IMG/VR virus record: IMGVR_UViG_3300034061_001183
Location: 1 to 30,000 of that record
Strand: one strand, 5' to 3'
Length of the DNA stretch: 30,000 bases
Source: a virus
In this document: positions 16,395-23,337 of the stretch, piece by piece
Layout of the letters: each line of letters opens with the position of its first letter
Position numbering within the stretch: the stretch's first letter is position 1
Made by a program: the position numbers and the translations under genes
Notes under the pieces: model-generated
Databases searched by the model: none
What the model was told of the DNA's origin: nothing
The model's input: only the letters and a program-made list of their open reading frames with translations

Positions 16395-18677
16395 TTAAGC
16401 GGTCGTTAAATTATTTTCATTTATATTAACATCATTCGCAAATTGTTTTGTCGTTATCTTCTCCCATCCAAAATTATTCATCTCCCCAACTTGAGGTTTT
16501 TTAGTTTCTAATAAATTACAATCTATTGTTATGTCAGCTTCCATAGGCATTTGAGCAAATGAATCATCAGTTAACAGAGTTCCATTTTTCAAATTATACT
16601 TGCCTTTATAATCAGCCGGAAGTGTTTCCCATGTTGCATTATCAGGTATAGCTAATCCCATATTAGTAATAACCACAGGTTGGTTAACATACATATCGCC
16701 AATAGTTATTTTAATCAATGGTGGAACGATAAACTGATTATTAAAATATTTAGCAGGTTTAGATAAACCAAGCAAATAATTTATTCGTGTCCACATTGGT
16801 TGTAATTCTTTAATACTCATACAAACAACCGAAAACGAAAAAGACAATGATCGTGTAAATCCTTTATAATTATATACTTTATCAGCATTTCCAATATACT
16901 GGAAATTGTCCCAGTCACTAGTATATCTTTCATTCATTACTTTCATTGTTGCTCTAAATGGTATATACTTGCTATTAGCAATATCATAAAACCAGAATCT
17001 TATTAGATCCCTATCTTTTAAATCGGTTATATCGTTTATAACATCTGATGTATTTATCGGATCAGCTATTGACGTGTCCAATTTTTTCCCATCTTTTGAT
17101 GATAATAGTTGTTCTTTTATATCTTTAAATCGTTTTATATAAGTAGAATCTGTAAATTCTTCATCAGTTATAATTGAATCAGATGATTGTGGAGAAAGTC
17201 CGTCTTTTCCCGCCGTTGTTTTTTGATTTTTTAATCTTTGCCACGAATTACTTGGTAGGTTAGAAACTCCAGAAGGGTCCGATTGAACATCCATTAATTG
17301 AACCTGAGGATCATTTCTATTATCTAATTTCGTTGGATATGCACCTATACCACTTGGATTTGTGCCACGGATATTATTTATGTATTTATCATAATTTGCT
17401 AAAATTTCTGATTGTTCTTGCGTTACGGAAGTGTAATATCCTGATCCTTCTTCTCCCAAATCGCCGAATGAACTTTTTTGATTGGACGGTGATTGAACAA
17501 TTCCATTATACTTATAAAAACTTGTAACTTCTTTTTTTTGTGATGGTAATAGATTTCCATCTTGATCAACGTTTGAATATTCGTAAGCGATTTTACTCTT
17601 TCCGCCATTATCAACTTTTACATAGTTAGACCATTTTTGTCTCAATCCATATTGTTGATTACCATCTTTATCTACCCAAACAAATCTAGGAATTTTAGGA
17701 GAACTTCCAAGGAAAAAACTTTTAATTCTGCCAAATAGCCCAGGTGATGTATATTTGTCTCTTATAACTCCATTTTTAATCATTAAGTCATAAGAATTTT
17801 CATCCGCTTTATATATTGTCCCTGATGGTTGTCCTACAGGTAACAAAGATCCCAACAACGTATTAGCACGGATGTAATTTCCAATATCTAAAAATCTGCC
17901 CAATAATCCTTTATTTCTAGGTGCCCAATAATCAGTAAACTTCTTGTAAGCTTCAGTTGCAGTAGCACCTCTCGTCAAACCTTTACCGCCGTCTTGGTGG
18001 TTTATTGGTAATGCACCAGGAAGTCTTGAACTAAATGGATTTATCGAATTTAAAAAATTAGCAGGTTGACCCGTCGCTGTTCCGGCAGGTGGGGTTGGGT
18101 TGCCACCGCCAATCAAAGATGATATTGCAGACAATCCAACTGCACCCAAAAGTCCTCCCAACGTAGGTTCAATAAATCTGGTTGGTCTTGACGACAATCC
18201 TAAAGTTCCCGGTCTGGTTACTGCAATTATAGGAGATAGAGGATTGTATATTTTAGTTTCGTTGAATTTTTGAAATCCTTGTAATAACGTTTGTTTTACA
18301 ATAAAACGAGTTCCTTCACTAGATCTTAAAAATTTTCTAATTCTTATGATATCTTCGTCTGTGGATGCTATAGGAAAATTTCTATCGTCATTTATTTTTC
18401 TGGCATTTATTCTCGTAAAAGAACGCAAAGGGCCAACTTCTTCATTGTTAGGATTGACAGCAAAGAATGGTTGTTGTGTTACAGATCCTCTGCCTGAACC
18501 AGCAGCTTCATAATACCCAAATTTTGTATATAGTGTAGCACTGTTAGCATCAAATAAAGAAAGTATTCTATTTGGAGACGGCGTAGAACTGTATGATCTA
18601 GGAAATACTAGACCATTTGCCGGAATTTGTGGATTGTTTGTCGTGATCAATCCATCTATGTTATTTTCATTTGCCAT
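16395..18677 (-). CDS. Large baseplate/tail structural protein (760 residues)
   Basis: I cannot name a family with certainty. The N-terminal part (1-150) contains RFIVKQTLLQGFQKFNETKIYNPLSPI, followed by a Gly/Pro/Ala-rich stretch (about 170-205), including GGLLGAVGLSAISSLIGGG, that could be a flexible or weakly hydrophobic linker. The C-terminal 210 residues look like a compact beta domain: IRFWFYDIANSKYIPFRATM, YTSDWDNFQYIG, YNYKGFTRSLSFSFSVV, PLIKITIGDMYVNQPVVITNMG and ADITIDCNLLE. Such a tube-like domain would suit a tube-initiating or cap protein (the role of T4 gp48/gp54). It is tightly packed between the tape measure gene (three-base gap) and the gp53-like gene, so a baseplate role is likely. 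Confidence 0.55.
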   Translation of the reverse strand: MANENNIDGLITTNNPQIPANGLVFPRSYSSTPSPNRILSLFDANSATLYTKFGYYEAAGSGRGSVTQQPFFAVNPNNEEVGPLRSFTRINARKINDDRNFPIASTDEDIIRIRKFLRSSEGTRFIVKQTLLQGFQKFNETKIYNPLSPIIAVTRPGTLGLSSRPTRFIEPTLGGLLGAVGLSAISSLIGGGNPTPPAGTATGQPANFLNSINPFSSRLPGALPINHQDGGKGLTRGATATEAYKKFTDYWAPRNKGLLGRFLDIGNYIRANTLLGSLLPVGQPSGTIYKADENSYDLMIKNGVIRDKYTSPGLFGRIKSFFLGSSPKIPRFVWVDKDGNQQYGLRQKWSNYVKVDNGGKSKIAYEYSNVDQDGNLLPSQKKEVTSFYKYNGIVQSPSNQKSSFGDLGEEGSGYYTSVTQEQSEILANYDKYINNIRGTNPSGIGAYPTKLDNRNDPQVQLMDVQSDPSGVSNLPSNSWQRLKNQKTTAGKDGLSPQSSDSIITDEEFTDSTYIKRFKDIKEQLLSSKDGKKLDTSIADPINTSDVINDITDLKDRDLIRFWFYDIANSKYIPFRATMKVMNERYTSDWDNFQYIGNADKVYNYKGFTRSLSFSFSVVCMSIKELQPMWTRINYLLGLSKPAKYFNNQFIVPPLIKITIGDMYVNQPVVITNMGLAIPDNATWETLPADYKGKYNLKNGTLLTDDSFAQMPMEADITIDCNLLETKKPQVGEMNNFGWEKITTKQFANDVNINENNLTTA

Positions 18678-18680
18678 ATG

Positions 18681-21206
18681 TTATTTGAAAGCTCCTTGTT
18701 TTGTTCCGATTGTATATGCACTTGCAGGTTCATTAAAAGAAAGTGCCGATGCAATTCCAGTGCCAACAACTTTGCCGTCCATAGAAATACTAATCTTGAC
18801 TTGTCTCATTCCTTCCACAACCGCACTTTTGATGGTTTCAGCCATAGCAGTATTAGCAGATTCTTTACTCTTAACTTCCCCACCTTCTATTCCAGCGGAA
18901 ATATTTGTTTTTAAATTTCCCAATGCTTCTAATACTTTAACATCTTTAGATTTAAATTCTCCTAAACTTTCACGAATTTCCTTTAATTTTTTAACATCTA
19001 CAGATTGAACAGATTGAACAAACCTTGAAAATGAATCCGCAAGTAACGTCATACTTGTAGCGAGCGGAGGAACAATTTTATTTAATGCGTATAATTGAAC
19101 TAAAAATCCCGCTTGTCCAGCCGCCCCAAATATACTTCCGATACCAAAACCACCTAAAGCTGTGCCTACTCTATGAATTGCATAAACAAATTCTCCAACC
19201 TTACTAAAATCTAATGCGGTTGCTTGTGAAAAAGATTCAACTAATATTTTTAATGCTTCGGCAGCAAGTTTAGCGGAATATGCAAATCCGATGAAAACAA
19301 GTGCTAGACCGCCTAGTATTGCCAATCCCAAACCAAGTTCAGGTGCAGCTGCTCCCAATGCGCCAAGTGGCACCGAAATTGCTGCTATTGCACCGGCAAT
19401 TGCAGTAGATACGGCGGTAATTGATGCACTTATTGCAGTTCCTATTGCGGTTATTATTGATGATATTGATACTGATGCAGTTGTTCCCAATGCAGTAAAT
19501 GCGCCTGTCAATTTTGCAATAACAAAAATAACCGCACCAATTCCAACTACCCAGTTTCGAATAGATGGTGGAATCTTGTGTATGTATTCAAAAATAGTTC
19601 TCATTCCAGTTATGACCGGCATTAATATTTCACCCAACGCAGAAAGCATTTGGTTTATCTCTGCCTGCAATTGTTTTTGAATTGCAAGATTACTAATTTC
19701 TTTTAATCTGGCCGCAGCTCTGTCAGCTTCTGTTTTCATTCCATCTTCAGAAATGCGGTTCATTTCTTCATATTCTGCTACCATTTTTCTTTGTTCTTCG
19801 GTTCCGTTATATCTTAAAAGATTCAAATCTTTCTGTATTTGTATAGATTCTTGTAAGCTCGCAACCGATAGTCCAGATGCTTCTGCAATCGATTTTAATG
19901 TAAAGTAATCTACTTTATGTAAATCCACTGTTTTCTTTAATGTTTCCAATACACTTTTTGTAGCACCCAACATATCACCTCTATATGACAACACTCTAGC
20001 ATCATTGAAGGATATGTTTTTACCCAACATTACACTTGCTTCTATTTCAGCATTAATTGATTCTTGAAAGTTTAAAAGTTTTTCCGCAGATGAAGCAACA
20101 TCGTTTATAGTCAATCCCAATCTTCTTGCTTCAACTGTTTGTTTTACCAATTGAGAAGAAGATCCTCTAAATATAAGTCTTACACTCTCAGATAAACTTG
20201 CAAGATCTTTCATTACATCAGACAAAGGAACTTTTGCTGCATTAGATAAAGACTTTGCAAATAACATTGCGGATTTTTGAGAAGATAGACTACTTTGTGT
20301 GATTCCCGCAAATGATTTTGAAATTTTACCGGATTCTTCGCCAGATATACCTAAACTGGTGCTCATCAACGTAAATTCCTCCATCATATCTTTTGTTAAA
20401 AGATTAGATGACCCCAATGCTTTTGCGAAACCAATTTGTGTTTTGTAAACATCTTCCGCAGTTACACCAAGACTTGCATATTTAGAAAGAATATCAGCCG
20501 TTGACTTTTGGAAAAATGATCCCTCAGATCCTAATAGACCCATTTCTTTTCTGAATGATTCTGCAGCGGTTTCAATCGCCGTCATTTGTTTTGCGACCCC
20601 TAACATTATATCCAAGAGATTAAATGATTTGAACTCTATTCCGGTCAATTCTTTTCCAATTGCCTGCCACTGACGTTTTGTATTTTCAACCGCTTCTTTT
20701 TGTTTTCGTAGATGTTCTTCCAATTCTCTAGATTCAATCAATCTTTTTTTAATCTCATCTGTAATTGCTTGGTTAACGATCAAATCCGATCCTGAAGTTA
20801 CTAAAATATCCCCGGTAATACCCAAAGTATTTCGCAAAATTTCGGATTGAGCTCTATATTGTAAATACTGTTGATTTAAAGCATCTTGAATTTCTTTAGA
20901 TGCACCTGTGCTAACGGCCGTTGCCGCAGCTCTGTGTAATGCTTCAGTTTGACTTGCTAAAGCCCCCAATGCGTTTAAATCAGAAACTCTTTTTGCAGCA
21001 ATTTCTTGTAATTCTTGTAAAGCAACAGTTCTCGCCGTCTCTGTTTTAAGTTGTTTGGCTTTATCTACGATAGCATCGTATTGATTTATAAGACCTGATT
21101 GAACACCCTTCAAAGCATCTGCTTCAATAACAATCTTTTTAAATGCTTTAGATATTTCTTCTACGGTTGTTAAACTTGACGGATCTATTGTAGGTGTTAC
21201 TGCCAT
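18681..21206 (-). CDS. Tail tape measure protein
   Basis: This 841-residue protein fits a tape measure, which sets tail length and passes through the tube. It is almost entirely alpha-helical by composition. The N-terminal 220 residues are coiled-coil-like with many Ala, Glu, Lys and Gln. Residues 221-530 contain repeated helical blocks with Ser/Leu/Ala. Hydrophobic segments lie at about 551-575, 578-620 and 625-645, the last separated by APELG; such membrane-active segments are common in tape measures and may help DNA entry. It is positioned between gp26 and baseplate genes, as T4 gene 29 is. It is longer than T4 gp29 (590), implying a longer tail. Confidence 0.82.
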   Translation of the reverse strand: MAVTPTIDPSSLTTVEEISKAFKKIVIEADALKGVQSGLINQYDAIVDKAKQLKTETARTVALQELQEIAAKRVSDLNALGALASQTEALHRAAATAVSTGASKEIQDALNQQYLQYRAQSEILRNTLGITGDILVTSGSDLIVNQAITDEIKKRLIESRELEEHLRKQKEAVENTKRQWQAIGKELTGIEFKSFNLLDIMLGVAKQMTAIETAAESFRKEMGLLGSEGSFFQKSTADILSKYASLGVTAEDVYKTQIGFAKALGSSNLLTKDMMEEFTLMSTSLGISGEESGKISKSFAGITQSSLSSQKSAMLFAKSLSNAAKVPLSDVMKDLASLSESVRLIFRGSSSQLVKQTVEARRLGLTINDVASSAEKLLNFQESINAEIEASVMLGKNISFNDARVLSYRGDMLGATKSVLETLKKTVDLHKVDYFTLKSIAEASGLSVASLQESIQIQKDLNLLRYNGTEEQRKMVAEYEEMNRISEDGMKTEADRAAARLKEISNLAIQKQLQAEINQMLSALGEILMPVITGMRTIFEYIHKIPPSIRNWVVGIGAVIFVIAKLTGAFTALGTTASVSISSIITAIGTAISASITAVSTAIAGAIAAISVPLGALGAAAPELGLGLAILGGLALVFIGFAYSAKLAAEALKILVESFSQATALDFSKVGEFVYAIHRVGTALGGFGIGSIFGAAGQAGFLVQLYALNKIVPPLATSMTLLADSFSRFVQSVQSVDVKKLKEIRESLGEFKSKDVKVLEALGNLKTNISAGIEGGEVKSKESANTAMAETIKSAVVEGMRQVKISISMDGKVVGTGIASALSFNEPASAYTIGTKQGAFK

Positions 21207-21234
21207 ATATTATACAATATAAATATATGGATAA

Positions 21235-21531
21235 TTATCTTTTTGACCTTATTTTAGATGATGGGCCAGATGATGATTTGTTTATCTGTTCTTGTTCTTT
21301 TTCTTTTGTTTTGAGCAAAAGATTTAAATAAAACATTCTTAAGTGAACGGGTAAATTATACACAATATCTTGCGTAAATGCACCCTCACTATAATAAGCT
21401 AAGCTGAATATTTCTTCGTGGAGTTGGACTTTATACTGTGGAGTTAGGCCAAAAAAAGGATACCGTAATCGGTATACCCATCCTTTCTTCAGCACCACAG
21501 TGTTCACAAACAAAATTGAAACTAGAATCAA
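21235..21531 (-). CDS. Frameshifted C-terminal extension of gp26-like protein
   Basis: This 98-codon frame overlaps the gp26-like gene by 101 bases in the +1 frame and has only a TTG as a candidate start (21529-21531), with no good Shine-Dalgarno. Its first 27 codons lie inside the gp26-like gene; the conserved-looking part begins just where the two frames meet at a run of seven T (transcript strand). That part reads GLTPQYKVQLHEEIFSLAYY, then YNLPVHLRMFYLNLLLK and a basic, hydrophilic tail. Joined at the T-run it would give a protein of about 346 residues. Likely it is the 3' half of a tail/baseplate assembly protein made by ribosomal frameshifting. A separate small protein or a sequencing error at the homopolymer are the alternatives. 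Confidence 0.6.
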   Translation of the reverse strand: MILVSILFVNTVVLKKGWVYRLRYPFFGLTPQYKVQLHEEIFSLAYYSEGAFTQDIVYNLPVHLRMFYLNLLLKTKEKEQEQINKSSSGPSSKIRSKR

Positions 21532-22276
21532 CTTCGGGAGATATTTCCTTAATATAAGTGCGAAGTGACAGGCTGTCTCTAGATGTCAATTCGTTTTCTA
21601 CAAATTTTCTAATTTCGGCCTTGTCTTCGTTTCCGTCAACAGAAGTGATAATATATTTAAGTCTTGTGGTAAGTTCAACAGATCCGTTATTTTTATACAA
21701 TTTAGCCGATGTTTTTAACTCACCATCAATCAATTTGTCATCATTGTGAGTTAATAACTTGAAAGTAATTGTTTTTTTACTGTATGGTAAGGTATATTCG
21801 AATTTGTTTTCTCCATTTGGAAACTTTGATAAATCCAAATCTTTAATCTTGATTTCTGCAAGATTTATAGTAGGTTGGTTAGTTTCACCACACTTTTGGC
21901 ATTTAACTTCTACAGGTCCATAACTATCACCGTATGCCAATCTTCTGGCAGCGATATACAAAGCATTTTTATCACACAATAGAATATCGTCAATCTTAAT
22001 TGATTTATCTACAATTAGATTCTCAATCAATTTATCCAAAACAATACCTTTTTTGATAAGGTTTTGGTTCATCAAAATATCTTCTTCTTTAGCGGTCATT
22101 AACTTCATTTCTATATTACCGGAACTTAATGGATGTCCGGTTGGATAGAAATGACCGCCGCTTGGAAGGTCAATAATTTCAGTTGGATATGTAGTTGACT
22201 CCTTCTTTGATTGTGGAGGAGGTGTATTTGACTGATTAGATTGTCTTGAGATAGGAACTATGAAATTGTCATCCAT
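21431..22276 (-). CDS. 26: gp26-like baseplate hub/assembly protein
   Basis: This 281-residue protein matches the T4-like baseplate protein family represented by gp26. Diagnostic blocks are YPTEIIDLPSGGHFYP (30-45), PLSSGNIEMKLMTAKEEDILMN (49-70), a second helix LIKKGIVLDKLIENLIVD, and NALYIAARRLAYGDSYGPVEV. It then carries two CxxC knuckles, C126/C129 and C257/C260, that probably bind one zinc across an inserted beta domain. The C-terminus ends SFFWPNSTV in this frame. It is followed, in the +1 frame, by a conserved extension. Role: assembly of the central hub or chaperoning of the tape measure, whose gene lies directly downstream. A -10-like TATAATAA lies 19 bases before the ATG. Confidence 0.82.
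   Translation of the reverse strand: MDDNFIVPISRQSNQSNTPPPQSKKESTTYPTEIIDLPSGGHFYPTGHPLSSGNIEMKLMTAKEEDILMNQNLIKKGIVLDKLIENLIVDKSIKIDDILLCDKNALYIAARRLAYGDSYGPVEVKCQKCGETNQPTINLAEIKIKDLDLSKFPNGENKFEYTLPYSKKTITFKLLTHNDDKLIDGELKTSAKLYKNNGSVELTTRLKYIITSVDGNEDKAEIRKFVENELTSRDSLSLRTYIKEISPEVDSSFNFVCEHCGAEERMGIPITVSFFWPNSTV
21451..21457 (-). other. Slippery T7 run, candidate frameshift site
   Basis: The transcript strand reads TCC-TTT-TTT-TGG in the gp26 frame. A +1 (or -2) slip on the Phe codons changes the reading to TTT-TTT-GGC and enters the open extension frame, replacing WPNSTV by GLTPQYKV. A -1 slip instead meets a stop after two codons. Tail assembly genes of many phages use programmed frameshifts; Mu-type phages use -2. 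Confidence 0.5.
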
Positions 22277-22300
22277 AACATTAAAAATAACTGATTATTA

Positions 22301-22344
22301 TAACAATATATATTACCGCTATAAAATTTTTAGTTATTTTATTT
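22301..22344 (-). repeat. Upstream element, copy A (before gp26)
   Basis: This AT-rich stretch shares its layout with 26829-26875. The exact 17-mer AAATAAAATAACTAAAA lies at 22328-22344 on the minus strand, then a short variable part, then TAATATATATT followed by TTGTTATAA. In both places it lies 20-30 bases upstream of a minus-strand start codon. A shared promoter or regulator site is the simplest reading. Confidence 0.5.
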
Positions 22345-22637
22345 TAGAAATAGGTCGTTTTTGCGGCCTTCAAATTACCATCCGCCTCTTTTTTCTTTTT
22401 CTCTGCATCTTGCACTTTTAGTTCTGCATTTTTCTTTTCTTCCGGTTTTTTAGACGCATCGGCGATTGATTTTTGTTTCTTTGTATCCGTAAGTTCTTTA
22501 TCAGCGAGTGTTTTTTGTTTTGTTCTAAGTTTTAACAAAGCTTGTTGAACCTTAGTAGCTTCGGCGTCTGCACCATCTTTTTCTTGAAGCATTTTTAAGA
22601 TTCTTCTGACAAACAATCGTGTTGGTTCTTTTTCCAT
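22344..22637 (-). CDS. Lys-rich coiled-coil protein of unknown function, 97 residues
   Basis: This protein is about one quarter lysine. The N-terminus (EPTRLFVRRILKMLQEKDG, 4-22) is an amphipathic basic helix; the rest is a long charged coiled coil of Ala/Lys/Glu/Gln with no hydrophobic core or cysteine. It would be a soluble helical rod that could bind nucleic acid or act as a scaffold. It sits between the tail tube terminator and the gp26 promoter region, so it seems to be a separate short transcript. The start is the ATG at 22635-22637; no clear Shine-Dalgarno is present. Function unknown; small assembly chaperone is one possibility. Confidence 0.55.
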   Translation of the reverse strand: MEKEPTRLFVRRILKMLQEKDGADAEATKVQQALLKLRTKQKTLADKELTDTKKQKSIADASKKPEEKKNAELKVQDAEKKKKEADGNLKAAKTTYF

Positions 22638-22660
22638 ATACTATAAATATAGTTAAAAAC

Positions 22661-22690
22661 AAAAAACCCCACCGTTTTATTGGTGGGGTT
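22661..22690 (-). terminator. Intrinsic terminator after the tail tube gene
   Basis: The minus strand has a perfect 9-bp stem AACCCCACC / GGTGGGGTT around an 8-base loop, followed by TTTTGTTTTT. It is GC-rich against an AT-rich background and lies 19 bases after the tail tube stop. This is a classical rho-independent terminator and would isolate the strongly expressed tube gene from the next. Confidence 0.88.
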
Positions 22691-22709
22691 AAATAAGGAA
22701 TATATAATA

Positions 22710-23201
22710 TTAATATTGGAGAATACAATAGTCAACACTCAAAGTAACGCCAATTACAAGAGGTTCACCACTGTCTGTCCAATCACCTTCACCGAAATCA
22801 GCTTGGGTAATAAATGCACCCTTTAGTGTCCATTCTTCTACCTTGTCACCGACAGGTCCAAGAACGTTGATAGTCAAATCTTTCTTATAGAAATCGCTAT
22901 ATCCATCACGTCCGGTTACAGATTCGTGACTTAAACGAACCCATTCCATTACTGCTTGAGCACCAGAAGGAACGATTGGATCATAAAGTTCCATCGTAAT
23001 ATCGTCCCAAGTGGTTTTTCCCTTGTAGTAACGTTGAATATTGATGTGGTCAAGAGTTTTCTTTTCGCTTTTTACTGTTGGTCTCTTTACCTTTCTTACA
23101 AGAAAGCTTGGGATACCATCACAATATAAAATAAAACGATTCTTTGTTTTTGTCTCGAAATTCGTGAAGAATATTTCGTTGCTATTTAGTATATCTGCCA
23201 T
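22710..23201 (-). CDS. 19: Tail tube protein gp19
   Basis: At 163 residues it equals the length of T4 gp19, which stacks in hexameric rings to form the inner tail tube. The sequence has the family pattern: an N-terminal arm leading into NRFILYCDGIPSFLVRKVKRPTVKSEK (21-47), the loop HINIQRYYKGKTTWDDITMELYDPI (52-76), the helix AQAVMEWVRLSHE (80-92), and the ending DWTDSGEPLVIGVTLSVDYCILQY. It has its own strong Shine-Dalgarno, a late-promoter-like TATAAATA and a terminator, so it appears to be an independently expressed, high-level late gene. Confidence 0.93.
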   Translation of the reverse strand: MADILNSNEIFFTNFETKTKNRFILYCDGIPSFLVRKVKRPTVKSEKKTLDHINIQRYYKGKTTWDDITMELYDPIVPSGAQAVMEWVRLSHESVTGRDGYSDFYKKDLTINVLGPVGDKVEEWTLKGAFITQADFGEGDWTDSGEPLVIGVTLSVDYCILQY

Positions 23202-23207
23202 ATTGTT

Positions 23208-23222
23208 GTCTCCTTATTTATA
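23208..23222 (-). promoter_or_regulatory. 19: Strong Shine-Dalgarno and T4-late-like TATAAATA before gp19
   Basis: The minus strand reads TATAAATA (23215-23222) running into AAGGAGAC, with AGGAGA seven bases before the ATG. TATAAATA is the exact T4 late promoter consensus. However, a start about seven bases downstream would fall at the Shine-Dalgarno, so the true late promoter may lie further upstream, and the ribosome site is the surer half of this call. Confidence 0.5.
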
Positions 23223-23280
23223 TTAATAAAATCAATACAAGATTGTTTTCATATATAAATATTTTATAATTTAAAAATAT

Positions 23281-23308
23281 TTGACATTTATGTAAAAATT
23301 AATAATAA
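23281..23308 (+). promoter_or_regulatory. Possible promoter of the EDxHD endonuclease gene
   Basis: The plus strand has TTGACA (23281-23286), a 16-base spacer and TAATAA (23303-23308). A start near 23315 would leave a leader of about 23 bases containing AAGGAT (23328-23333) just before the ATG at 23338. The gene therefore appears to have its own expression signals, as freestanding homing endonucleases often do. Confidence 0.4.
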
Positions 23309-23337
23309 TTATACAGTGTTTAACACTAAGGATAATT

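Noticed and set aside
18634-19008. Plus-strand frames opposite the tape measure and the 760-residue protein
   Set aside because: They mirror Ala/Leu/Ser-rich coding sequence on the other strand, lack ribosome sites and resemble no protein family.
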